Source of the DNA: Anaerolinea sp.
GTDB taxonomy: Bacteria > Chloroflexota > Anaerolineae > Anaerolineales > Villigracilaceae
Direction: 5' to 3'
Assembly (NCBI GenBank): GCA_020723805.1
Contig: DYID01000004.1
Coordinates: forward strand, 1 to 64,000
DNA: 64,000 bases
Below the pieces are notes generated by a model. That model worked only from the letters and a program-made list of their open reading frames with translations, searched no databases and was not told where the DNA came from. This document shows positions 15,535 to 22,870 of the stretch, one piece after another. Position numbers and translations under genes: made by a program. How positions within the stretch are numbered: the stretch's first letter is position 1; the number at the start of each line of letters is the position of its first letter.

Positions 15535-16383
15535 TCACCTGCTCCAGTGATAGAAAGGCGCCAGCAGGCGGACCAACTGCGCCTGATTCACATCGGGCAA
15601 ATCCCAGTGTTCGGCGGCTTTGCGGTAGACATTGCGCAAGTGCGTTTCTACCGTGCGCGGCGAGAGCAAGAGGCGTTCGGCAATTTCGGCTTGGGTTAAA
15701 CCATCGCGCCCCAGCAGGTCCAACACATCGCGTTCGGCGGCGCTAACTTTGGTCAGCAGAAAGATGCGCGCGGCATCCCACTGTTCGCGCAGACGCAAAT
15801 GCTCAAGCCGCCGCGCCGCTTCAAAGGGATCAGTCACATCGCGCAGGGCATCGAACACGGGAGAAAGCCGCCCCCAGGGGATGATCGGAATCGGGATCAA
15901 CCGCGCCCATTCCCCAGGTCCGGCATGAAGCGCGCCGGAAGCCTCCAGCGCCGGGTGGGAGGCAAGATGCCACAGCCGATCCTCATCGTCGAAGAGCATT
16001 TGCGCGATCGCCATGCCGGCGACGGTCAACGTGCGCCTGCCGCCGGCAATCATCATGTGAACTTTCTTTTCATCCAGTTTTGCCGCCCTTACCTGGGCAT
16101 ACACGGTACGAAATGCAATCTGTACTTCCTGCGGCGAGATGATGTCTGCCAGCGCGTTACCCTCATCCTGCAATTCAACCGCGTGGCATTGAACGTTCGG
16201 ATGGGAACGGGGAAGATCTGCCAGGATTTTCTCGATGGCAATTTGGGTTTCGGGGCGGGCTTTCGAGGCGTGGATCACAATAAGCGTGGACGGACTTTCC
16301 CGCATTTCATGCAGACAGTCCAGCGCCAAGGTGGCAAGCTGCGGTTTACTCCCCAGTGTGACGATGAGAATGCTTTGATTCAT
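15535..16383 (-). CDS. CARF/ring-nuclease-like domain fused to LuxR-type HTH
   Basis: A 282-aa protein. The N-terminal part begins SILIVTLGSKPQLATLALDC and later has MMIAGGRRTLTVAGMAIAQM followed by DEDRLWHLAS, the pattern of the NE0113/TIGR02584 CARF family that includes ring nucleases. Residues about 218-265 (SAAERDVLDLLGRDGLTQAE, IAERLLLSPRTVETHLRNVY) are a clear LuxR/GerE DNA-binding domain. The likely role is transcription control, possibly of this operon, in response to cOA; whether it also degrades cOA is unknown. It is the first gene of the cas operon, with a GGAG site and its own promoter. It differs from Csa3, whose HTH is winged. Confidence 0.85.
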   Translation of the reverse strand: MNQSILIVTLGSKPQLATLALDCLHEMRESPSTLIVIHASKARPETQIAIEKILADLPRSHPNVQCHAVELQDEGNALADIISPQEVQIAFRTVYAQVRAAKLDEKKVHMMIAGGRRTLTVAGMAIAQMLFDDEDRLWHLASHPALEASGALHAGPGEWARLIPIPIIPWGRLSPVFDALRDVTDPFEAARRLEHLRLREQWDAARIFLLTKVSAAERDVLDLLGRDGLTQAEIAERLLLSPRTVETHLRNVYRKAAEHWDLPDVNQAQLVRLLAPFYHWSR

Positions 16384-16403
16384 GAGTCTCCGCGCAGAAG
16401 CGG

Positions 16404-16432
16404 ATTATAAACTTGCCTTGTACCGTTGTGAT
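16404..16432 (-). promoter_or_regulatory. Candidate cas operon promoter
   Basis: On the minus strand a perfect TATAAT box (16409-16404) lies 17 nt downstream of ATCACA (4/6 match to TTGACA). Transcription would start near 16397, leaving a 14-nt leader that carries the GGAGACTC site of the CARF-LuxR gene. A second weaker candidate is TTGACA (16538-16533) with TTACTT (16515-16510), also 17 nt apart. No operator is obvious. Confidence 0.5.
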
Positions 16433-16577
16433 TGAGCCTGACAAAACCGCAAATTCCCTGACCGATATGAGCACCAGACGCTGTCGGAAACAATATTGTG
16501 ACGCAGCGGAAGTAAGCGGCGCGCCCTAACCTTGTCAACGTGGGCGGGATGTCCGCAAGAAACAAAAACGGCGGCTG

Positions 16578-16616
16578 AAAATAACAAGACCGGCTCATGA
16601 CCGGTCTTGTTATTTT
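16578..16616. terminator. Bidirectional intrinsic terminator between the cas operon and hutH
   Basis: A perfect 16-bp stem, AAAATAACAAGACCGG (16578-16593) and CCGGTCTTGTTATTTT (16601-16616), with a 7-nt loop. A/T ends on both sides suit both directions. It ends hutH transcription, which abuts it at 16617. Confidence 0.88.
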
Positions 16617-18140
16617 CTATCCCAACTTCCCCACCACCTTTTCCACTTCCTCCAAAATCTCACCGCGTTTCACCAGTTGCTTCATCGCATTGTGGTCGTT
16701 GTACAGCGGGCGGTCAACATCCAGATGCGCCACATATTTGCGGATGACCTCCCGCGCTTTCTGCGTGCCGCGTCCCGGCGTGAACTCGCGGAAATCGAGC
16801 GCCTGCGCCGCCGCCATCAATTCGATGCCGATCACGCCATAGGCGTTATCGAGGATTTGCCCGTTCTTGATGGCGGTATTCATGCCCATCGAGACGAAGT
16901 CCTCCTGATCCGCCGCGGCGGGGATGGACTGAATGCTCGCCGGCGCAGACAAAATCCTCTGCTCCACGATCAAGTGGTCAGCGGTGTATTGGCTGAGCAT
17001 CATCCCAGAGTAGAACCCAGGCTCGTGGGCGAGGAAATCCGGCAGTCCCTGAGAAAGAGCCGGGTTCGTCAGCCGGTTCATCCGCCGCTCGGAAAGGACG
17101 CACACCATCGTAATCGCCGCGCCCGCCATATCCATCGGCAGTGAAACCGGAGTCCCCTGAAAGTTCGCGCCGGTGAGCGTCAACTTCATCTCCGGCACAA
17201 AGATCGGATTATCCCCCACGCCGTTCAACTCGATCTCGACCTGCGAGCGTGCATACGCAATCGCATCACGCGCCGCGCCGATGACCTGCGGCGTGGAACG
17301 CATCGAATAGGCATCCTGCACTTTGGTTTTCATTTTGCCTGTTGTCAAATCCGAGCCTTCGATGACCTTCATGATATTTTTCGCCGACGTAATCGCGCCG
17401 CTAAAGCCGCGCAGTTCATGTAGTTTGGTATTGTACGGTTTGAGATTCCCCAACAGCGCCTCGATGGACATCGCCGCCGCAATCTCCGCCTGCTTGAGCA
17501 GACGTTCCATCTCGTAAATGTGAATGGCGGACATGGCGGTCAGCAAATTGGAGCCATTGATTGCCGCCAGTCCGTCGCGCGCCTGCAAGCCCGGGATGGC
17601 AATCCCCGCCCGCCGCATCGCTTCGTGACCTGGGAGCCGCTCGCCGTGATAAAAGGCTTCTCCTTCACCCATGAGCAGGAGCGCCGCCTGCGCCATCGGA
17701 GCCAGGTCGCCGCTTGCGCCCACCGAGCCCTTCTGACAAACCACCGGCGTAACGCCCTTGTTGAGCATCTCCACCAGTGTCAGGGTAATCTCAGGCCGGC
17801 AGCCGGAATTGCCGTGCGCGTGGACGTTGATCCGCGACGCCAGCGCCGCACGGACATATTCGATGGGCGCGGGCTCGCCGATGCCCGCCGCATGGTTGTA
17901 GATGAGGTACTTCTGAAATTCCTTTACCTGCTCATCGCTCAGCACCACTTCCGAAAACTCACCAATGCCGGTGTTCGTACCGTACATGATTTCTTTGGCG
18001 GCGAGCTTCTCCTCCAGCATGGCGCGGCAGACTTTGATGCGTTCCAGTGCTTCGGGGGCGAGTTCCACTTTTTCATTGTCTCGTGCAATTGCAACGAGTT
18101 TTTCGATGGTGAGGGATGAACCGTCGAGGACGATGGTCAT
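16617..18140 (-). CDS. hutH: Histidine ammonia-lyase
   Basis: Converts L-histidine to urocanate and ammonia, first step of histidine degradation. The 507-aa protein has the self-processing MIO triad in GSVGASGDLAPMAQ and typical family segments MYGTNTGIGEFSEVVL and SMDMAGAAITM-like core sequence. Length matches the family (about 500-515 aa). No other hut genes are visible in the window, so it may act alone or its partners lie elsewhere. A related aromatic ammonia-lyase or aminomutase cannot be fully excluded by eye, but the overall pattern favours HutH. Confidence 0.92.
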   Translation of the reverse strand: MTIVLDGSSLTIEKLVAIARDNEKVELAPEALERIKVCRAMLEEKLAAKEIMYGTNTGIGEFSEVVLSDEQVKEFQKYLIYNHAAGIGEPAPIEYVRAALASRINVHAHGNSGCRPEITLTLVEMLNKGVTPVVCQKGSVGASGDLAPMAQAALLLMGEGEAFYHGERLPGHEAMRRAGIAIPGLQARDGLAAINGSNLLTAMSAIHIYEMERLLKQAEIAAAMSIEALLGNLKPYNTKLHELRGFSGAITSAKNIMKVIEGSDLTTGKMKTKVQDAYSMRSTPQVIGAARDAIAYARSQVEIELNGVGDNPIFVPEMKLTLTGANFQGTPVSLPMDMAGAAITMVCVLSERRMNRLTNPALSQGLPDFLAHEPGFYSGMMLSQYTADHLIVEQRILSAPASIQSIPAAADQEDFVSMGMNTAIKNGQILDNAYGVIGIELMAAAQALDFREFTPGRGTQKAREVIRKYVAHLDVDRPLYNDHNAMKQLVKRGEILEEVEKVVGKLG

Positions 18141-18204
18141 ATTACATTCTCCTGTTGGGTAATGATGCCGTTATTGTACCCCCAAAGAAAATGGGCTTTT
18201 TAGG

Positions 18205-18302
18205 ATTAAGTGGGGCGGATTTGCCACCGAGCGCACAGAGACCTTTGAAAAAACTCGAAAAACTCAATTTTCTCTGTGATCTCTGTGGCTTACCCCACCA
18301 AA
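18205..18302. repeat. Imperfect palindromic repeat (CACAGAG family)
   Basis: TGGGGCGGATTTGCCACCGA followed by GCGCACAGAG on the left is mirrored by CTCTGTGGCTTACCCCA on the right, with an AT-rich centre. It resembles the interior of the elements at 34003-34121 and 62172-62313 but lacks their GGGAGTGTCTAA ends. Confidence 0.6.
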
Positions 18303-18382
18303 TACCAGAGAACCAGAAAACGGCTTGCCGAAAAGGAGAAATCCAGCGACAATAGGACATCTCAACCCACAGGACACCACCC

Positions 18383-18853
18383 ATGATTTCCACAGCCAGC
18401 GAAGCAGACAAAGCGCAAATTGCCGACATCACCGCCCGCGCCGGGGTGTTCAGCCAGGAGGAGATTGACTCCGTTCCGGCGATGTTCGATGAGTATCTCA
18501 AATACGGCGCCGATGCCAGCGGGTATCACTTTATTGTCTATCGCGAGGGGGAGCAGGTGCTGGGTTATGCCATTTACGGCTACCGCGATCTGACCGACGG
18601 CGTGTATGACCTGTACTGGATCGCCGTGGACCCCAACGCCCGCCGCAAAGGCGTGGGACGCAAATTGTTGACCGCCTGCGAGGAAGCCGTCCGCTCCGAG
18701 GGGGGGCGGATGCTCATTGCAGAAACATCGGGGACGGCAGAGTACGCCTCCACGCGCGAGTTTTACCTCCGCACGGGATTCGTCAACGAGGCAAGCATCC
18801 GCGATTTTTACAAGCCCGGCGATGATTTGAACATCTTCGTCAAACGGCTCTAG
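18383..18853 (+). CDS. GNAT family N-acetyltransferase
   Basis: A 156-aa acetyl-CoA-dependent N-acetyltransferase. The acetyl-CoA-binding motif is DPNARRKGVGRKLLTACEEA (R/Q-x-x-G-x-G/A type), preceded by the beta4 strand VYDLYWIAV and followed by TSGTAEYASTREFYLRTGF. The substrate is not identifiable. An AGGA-containing region precedes the ATG. It is followed after 25 nt by the PIG-L gene on the same strand, although that gene has its own promoter-like box. Confidence 0.85.
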   Translation: MISTASEADKAQIADITARAGVFSQEEIDSVPAMFDEYLKYGADASGYHFIVYREGEQVLGYAIYGYRDLTDGVYDLYWIAVDPNARRKGVGRKLLTACEEAVRSEGGRMLIAETSGTAEYASTREFYLRTGFVNEASIRDFYKPGDDLNIFVKRL

Positions 18854-18865
18854 CGGCTGTTCGGG

Positions 18866-18871
18866 TACAAT
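18866..18871 (+). promoter_or_regulatory. -10 box 7 nt before the PIG-L start codon
   Basis: TACAAT is followed by 7 nt and then the ATG at 18879, so an RNA started here would begin at or next to the start codon. One of nine such arrangements in the window. Confidence 0.5.
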
Positions 18872-18878
18872 CACGCCC

Positions 18879-19625
18879 ATGACCAACTCAACAGAATACA
18901 TCCCCCGGCGTGCGATGAGCATCCACGCACACCCCGACGACCAGGAGTTTTCCATCGGCGGCACGCTCGCCAAGTGGGCGCGGGCAGGTTGTGAGATTAT
19001 TTCCGTCGTCATCACCAGCGGCGACGCCGGCTCCAACGACCCAGCCAAAGGCGCGGACTACAAACCCATCCTTGCGGAACTGCGCGAGAAGGAACAGCTT
19101 GCTGCAAACGCCGTGCTGGGAATCAAAGAGACGATTTTTCTGCGTTACCCGGACGGCGAACTGGAACCGACCCTCGCGCTTCGCAAGGAACTGACCCGCC
19201 TCATCCGCCAATTCAAGCCTGATACCGTTCTGACGGGGAATCCTGAGGGATGGTTTTACGGCAGCGAGTACCTCAATCACCCCGATCACCGCGCCGCGGC
19301 GCAGGCGGCTTGTGCGGCGGTCTTTCCGTCAGCGGGGACAAGGCTCATTTTTGCGGACCTGCTATCGGCGGGGTATGAACCGCATGAAGTCGAGCGCTTG
19401 TACATCCACGGCACGGACAAGTCCGATACCTGGGTGGACATCACCGAGACTCTCGAGGTCAAAATCAAGGCGTTACAGCAACATGCCAGTCAGGTGCCGC
19501 TGGACGAGGTGGGCAAGTGGCTGACGGAGTGGGCAGAGGAGGAAGCAAAAGACAAGGGCATGAAGTATGCCGAGAGTTTCAAGGTGATGATTTTGAAAAG
19601 GGAAGAGGAAGAAAAGGTTGGGTAA
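18879..19625 (+). CDS. PIG-L family (LmbE-like) deacetylase
   Basis: A 248-aa zinc-dependent deacetylase. SIHAHPDDQEFSIGGTLAKW holds the metal-binding H-P-D-D motif, and NHPDHRAAAQAACAAVFPS supplies the second histidine motif. GSEYLNHPDH lies in the expected place. Family members remove acetyl groups from GlcNAc-type substrates, for example in bacillithiol or mycothiol synthesis; the substrate here is unknown. The start appears leaderless, with TACAAT 7 nt upstream and no Shine-Dalgarno. A strong terminator follows. Confidence 0.88.
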   Translation: MTNSTEYIPRRAMSIHAHPDDQEFSIGGTLAKWARAGCEIISVVITSGDAGSNDPAKGADYKPILAELREKEQLAANAVLGIKETIFLRYPDGELEPTLALRKELTRLIRQFKPDTVLTGNPEGWFYGSEYLNHPDHRAAAQAACAAVFPSAGTRLIFADLLSAGYEPHEVERLYIHGTDKSDTWVDITETLEVKIKALQQHASQVPLDEVGKWLTEWAEEEAKDKGMKYAESFKVMILKREEEEKVG

Positions 19626-19627
19626 GG

Positions 19628-19667
19628 AACGTCCCGAAGGCTTTGAAGTCTTCGGGACGTTTTTTTT
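19628..19667 (+). terminator. Intrinsic terminator after the PIG-L gene
   Basis: AACGTCCCGAAG and CTTCGGGACGTT form a 12-bp stem with a short loop, followed by a run of T. The CGTCCCGAAGG core recurs at 21485-21568 and 29770-29812. It overlaps the end of the convergent gene at 19666. Confidence 0.92.
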
Positions 19668-20367
19668 AGAACACCCAGTGCCCAATGACCGCAGAGACCG
19701 CCGTGAGGGTGATGTTGTCAATATCCTTGAAGGGGAGTGATTCGATGAGCGTTCCGCCCAACGCAGTCCAGAGAATGGGAACAAAATAGGTTTGGAAAGG
19801 CGCGGCAAAGACGCCCGCATTGATGTAAACGAACAGGACGAAGGCGGTCATCAGAGCGCCGCCCGCAAAGACGCTCAACGATCCCGCCACGCTTTTTTCG
19901 ATGGACCAGAACAGTTTCGGCGATTGGACGCGCCGCCCGACGATGTCGGCAATGCCGTCGCCGCCGCACATCATCATGAGGGCGGTGATGCCGATGGGTG
20001 AGTCTTTCCAGTAGAGGACCGTGAGCAGGACGAACATCACGCCGTAGAACAGCGGTCCACGCAGGATTTCGCGCGGGTTGCCCGTGCGGGTCATTGCCTG
20101 GACGGCGGCTTCATCTTTGATTACGCCCGTACCGACGAGGATGAATTGAACGGTGATGAGCAGTGGAACCAGTGCGGCAAGGTAACGGGAAATGGGCTGG
20201 TCGGGGAACAGGAGCCAGCACAGGACGAAGATGGGACCTGTGCCGATGTGAATCAACTTGCGGCTGAGTTTACTTCCGATCCAGCCGCGGTGGGCGAAGT
20301 AATCCATGATACGGAGGAAGGCGATGGCAATGGCAAAAGTGAGAACGGTGGCAAGGTAGGGGTTCAT
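19666..20367 (-). CDS. Phytol kinase-like / phosphatidate cytidylyltransferase-type membrane protein
   Basis: A 233-aa protein with about seven predicted membrane segments. SRKLIHIGTGPIFVL and MMMCGGDGIADIVGRRV are signatures of the SEC59/DGK1/VTE5 polyprenol kinase family (CTP-dependent kinases of dolichol or phytol). The probable substrate is an isoprenoid alcohol in the membrane; this is inferred from family. It stands between a convergent PIG-L gene and a co-directional CPBP gene. Confidence 0.78.
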   Translation of the reverse strand: MNPYLATVLTFAIAIAFLRIMDYFAHRGWIGSKLSRKLIHIGTGPIFVLCWLLFPDQPISRYLAALVPLLITVQFILVGTGVIKDEAAVQAMTRTGNPREILRGPLFYGVMFVLLTVLYWKDSPIGITALMMMCGGDGIADIVGRRVQSPKLFWSIEKSVAGSLSVFAGGALMTAFVLFVYINAGVFAAPFQTYFVPILWTALGGTLIESLPFKDIDNITLTAVSAVIGHWVF

Positions 20368-20417
20368 GAGGGTTCCTGAAAGAGTTTTCTGGTATTAACA
20401 CACGATGTTGTGATCGG

Positions 20418-21329
20418 TTATCCCCCGCCTGGCGCAATCGAACCGATTGCCAGGAACGAGAAAATCCACACGTCCTGCCAAAAGTGAATGAACCATGCCC
20501 ACCACAATCCGCGCGTTTCGAGCATGGACTTGCCCAAAAACCAGCCCAAAAAACCCGCCATGAGGACGCCGACCACGCCGTAGGGAACGCCGTAAAAATG
20601 ACCGATGCCGAAATATGCCGCCATCAGCCAAAGCGCCTGATTTCTCCCTACCGCATCTTCCAGCACGGATAGAAACGACGCCTTGTATGTCATCTCTTCG
20701 TTGAAGGCGTTGAGTGCGGCGGCAATCAGCACGGCAGGCAGGAAGGGCAGGGCGCGCACGACGAGGTCCAGCGGCGGACTCCCCGCCAACATCAGAAACG
20801 CCAGCGTGCCCAGGCTGATAAAAAATGTGAAGTTGCGTCCCACCTTGTCCCAGGGGGAGCCGGGCTCGATGCCCAGCCAACGGACTCCTTCTGCCGGGGC
20901 GTGCCTATCGCCCATCCTCAGAAAAAAGGCGCTGGCGCGCTTCCGCATCAGGAACAAGGCGGCAATCATGACCAGCGTCACTATCAACCGCAGCGACTGC
21001 TCCGCCGGCATGAACACGTTGAAAGAGGGGTTCTCCAGCCATGCGCGGTAAAAGAGTAGTTGCTCCACCTTTGTGTAAACGAACCACTCTGTCCCGGTCA
21101 ACACCAGGAACAGAGCGAAAAACGGACGTAAGCCGCGCACTGCGTTCCAGAGAAACGTCAACGCCAGTCCCGCCAGGGTTACGCCTGCGGCGATTGCCGC
21201 GCTCAAGTCTGCAGAGACCGGGGATTTGAAAATTTCCTGCAAAATGATTTTGGGAAGCCCGGATGATAAGCAGAGAAACACCCAGGCGGTCACGATCAAG
21301 GCTTTCGATTTCGACGTTTCGAAATTCAT
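20418..21329 (-). CDS. CPBP family intramembrane glutamic protease
   Basis: A 303-aa protein with about eight membrane segments. AALNAFNEEMTYKASFLSVL carries the Glu-Glu motif, AYFGIGHFYG the His motif and WFIHFWQD the final motif of the CPBP (Abi/CAAX-like) family, which cuts or binds peptides inside the membrane. The usual Arg of EExxxR is replaced by Lys/Ala here (EEMTYKA). Targets are unknown. Confidence 0.85.
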   Translation of the reverse strand: MNFETSKSKALIVTAWVFLCLSSGLPKIILQEIFKSPVSADLSAAIAAGVTLAGLALTFLWNAVRGLRPFFALFLVLTGTEWFVYTKVEQLLFYRAWLENPSFNVFMPAEQSLRLIVTLVMIAALFLMRKRASAFFLRMGDRHAPAEGVRWLGIEPGSPWDKVGRNFTFFISLGTLAFLMLAGSPPLDLVVRALPFLPAVLIAAALNAFNEEMTYKASFLSVLEDAVGRNQALWLMAAYFGIGHFYGVPYGVVGVLMAGFLGWFLGKSMLETRGLWWAWFIHFWQDVWIFSFLAIGSIAPGGG

Positions 21330-21422
21330 AACTTTGCCTCCTCACACCTTCTCATTGTAGAAACTTCCACCCTCTGTTTCAATAGAACAATGTCAGGTAT
21401 GGCAGCGAATTATGTTACTCTC

Positions 21423-21464
21423 AAAAAAAATCCGTCCCGAGGCTTCGACCATCGGGACGGATTT
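21423..21464 (-). terminator. Intrinsic terminator, leftward
   Basis: On the minus strand AAATCCGTCCCGA pairs with TCGGGACGGATTT and is followed by eight T (21430-21423). It would end transcripts from the gene at 21607-22332. Confidence 0.88.
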
Positions 21465-21484
21465 GCAATCCTGCCAAGGATTAA

Positions 21485-21568
21485 CTGATGTTACGCATCG
21501 TCCCGAAGGTTTGGCTGGAAAATAGGCGCAATTTGCGAGAACCTTCGGGACGTTTCGTGTAAGGTGAG
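21485..21568. mobile_element. 84-bp MITE-like element, variant interior
   Basis: Left end CTGATGTTACGC and right end GTAAGGTGAG match the 84-bp elements at 42084 and 63290, and the length is also exactly 84 bp, but the interior is a different palindrome (CGTCCCGAAGGTTT / AACCTTCGGGACG). Flanks GGATTAA (21478-21484) and GAATTAA (21569-21575) look like a target duplication with one mismatch. Confidence 0.65.
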
Positions 21569-21606
21569 GAATTAAGTTACATCGCCGTTCATTTGCGGGC
21601 AGTTCG

Positions 21607-22332
21607 TCACTCACTTCTCCGTTCCCGCATTACAAACGCCCCCAACAGGATGACAATCGTCAACACCGCCACTGCCAGCAGCAAAATGGACGGCATCCAC
21701 CCGCCCATGGCGCTCACCGCCACTCCCATCCCGACTACAACCGCCAGAAACATCATTGGACGGTTATATCTTTCCGTCCAGACATCCGCAGCGTCTGCCC
21801 GCCTCATGCCATACATTCCCCAGCCCAGCCCGCCCAGCGTGAGCAAAACGAGAAAAGCAAAAATCGTTCTGCCGCTGCCGGGCAAATCCACGATAAAAAT
21901 GCCGCAAGTCGCTTCTTGATTGGGCAGGGGATATACCGAATACACCAGCGCCTTGGCAAAAATGAAACGTTCCAGGTCAATGTTCTCGGGTCCCACCGTC
22001 CATTCCAGCCGTTTGGTCTCACCGGGCGCAAGTTCCAACTGCTCCAGGAACTCTTCCGGCAGCAGTGACGTGCTGATCTCCGCCCGCACCACCGGGCGAA
22101 GCGGAACATCCAGCGGATTCGAGACCTTCAACGAAATCGAGCGTGTCTCGTCGCGCGTCATCAGCACGGGACAACTGAACCCGCGCAGTCCTGAATCCGC
22201 CAGCCGGCGAAAACCATAAAACGCGGCTTCCATATCCGCCCACGCTGCGACCACTGTCAGGTATAACCCCGCCAGCACCCCAATCCAATAGGGGACATAA
22301 ATCAGAAAAGACGAAGTTCGTTTGTTCTTCAT
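21607..22332 (-). CDS. Uncharacterised membrane protein
   Basis: A 241-aa protein I do not recognise. It has an N-terminal membrane helix (FLIYVPYWIGVLAGLYLTVV), an extracytoplasmic beta-rich region (about residues 50-145, with SISLKVSNPLDVPLRPVVRA and LAPGETKRLEWTVGPENI, resembling an Ig-like or COG1470-type fold), one helix at about 155-175 and two more near the C-terminus. ATG at 22332 is chosen over GTG at 22338. A leftward terminator at 21423-21464 ends its transcript. Confidence 0.7.
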   Translation of the reverse strand: MKNKRTSSFLIYVPYWIGVLAGLYLTVVAAWADMEAAFYGFRRLADSGLRGFSCPVLMTRDETRSISLKVSNPLDVPLRPVVRAEISTSLLPEEFLEQLELAPGETKRLEWTVGPENIDLERFIFAKALVYSVYPLPNQEATCGIFIVDLPGSGRTIFAFLVLLTLGGLGWGMYGMRRADAADVWTERYNRPMMFLAVVVGMGVAVSAMGGWMPSILLLAVAVLTIVILLGAFVMRERRSE

Positions 22333-22388
22333 AGACACTGTTTCACCTTGAATATTGTATCCGTGTTCCCCCCGCTGGAGACGCTCCT

Positions 22389-22838
22389 TTAGGATGATTT
22401 ACCCAGCAATTCCAGCAATCCGCTTGGATATAAAATGGACTTTCCCTCTCCGAACTCATCGAGACTCTTCCACGTCGCCTTAAAGGACTCGCCAGCATCC
22501 GCCTCGTTTCCTTCGACTTCAGCCTGCTCATACAACCCGGAATCGGTCAACGCCCCATCATAGACCAGCACGATCTCGTGACCCGCCTCTCCGTTGAAGA
22601 CAAAGATATTTTCCAGCACGCCGAGATATTTCAATGCAACGACCTCTGCGCCAATCTCCTCCATCAACTCGCGCCGCACCGTATCCTCGCTTCGTTCGCC
22701 AAACTCGATAGCGCCGCCCAGCGGACGGTAAAAAGTCTGTTGTTTGAGCGGGTCATATCCCTCGGCGACGAGGATGCGACCGTTATGGCGAAACACACAA
22801 ATGGCAAGCGGACGGATTCGGTTCTTCTTCATGTTCAT
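22389..22838 (-). CDS. NUDIX hydrolase
   Basis: About 149 aa. The Nudix box is complete: GAIEFGERSEDTVRRELMEE followed by IGA (GX5EX7REUXEEXGU). Such enzymes hydrolyse nucleoside diphosphates linked to another group; the substrate is unknown, and the plain architecture fits an ADP-ribose or oxidised-nucleotide type. The ATG at 22838 is chosen; a 26-bp palindrome (22845-22870) lies directly upstream where a Shine-Dalgarno would be. Confidence 0.88.
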   Translation of the reverse strand: MNMKKNRIRPLAICVFRHNGRILVAEGYDPLKQQTFYRPLGGAIEFGERSEDTVRRELMEEIGAEVVALKYLGVLENIFVFNGEAGHEIVLVYDGALTDSGLYEQAEVEGNEADAGESFKATWKSLDEFGEGKSILYPSGLLELLGKSS

Positions 22839-22844
22839 CAAAAA

Positions 22845-22870
22845 GTAGAGCGAGATTAATCTCGCTCTAC
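22845..22870. repeat. 26-bp perfect palindrome between the NUDIX gene and miaB
   Basis: GTAGAGCGAGATT and AATCTCGCTCTAC are exact inverted copies with no loop. The palindrome contains the miaB stop codon (TAG at 22869-22867) and could act as a terminator or transcript hairpin. Confidence 0.75.

Noticed and set aside
16380-16598. A 72-codon frame upstream of the CARF-LuxR gene
   Set aside because: It overlaps the promoter and terminator, has no ribosome-binding site and resembles nothing.
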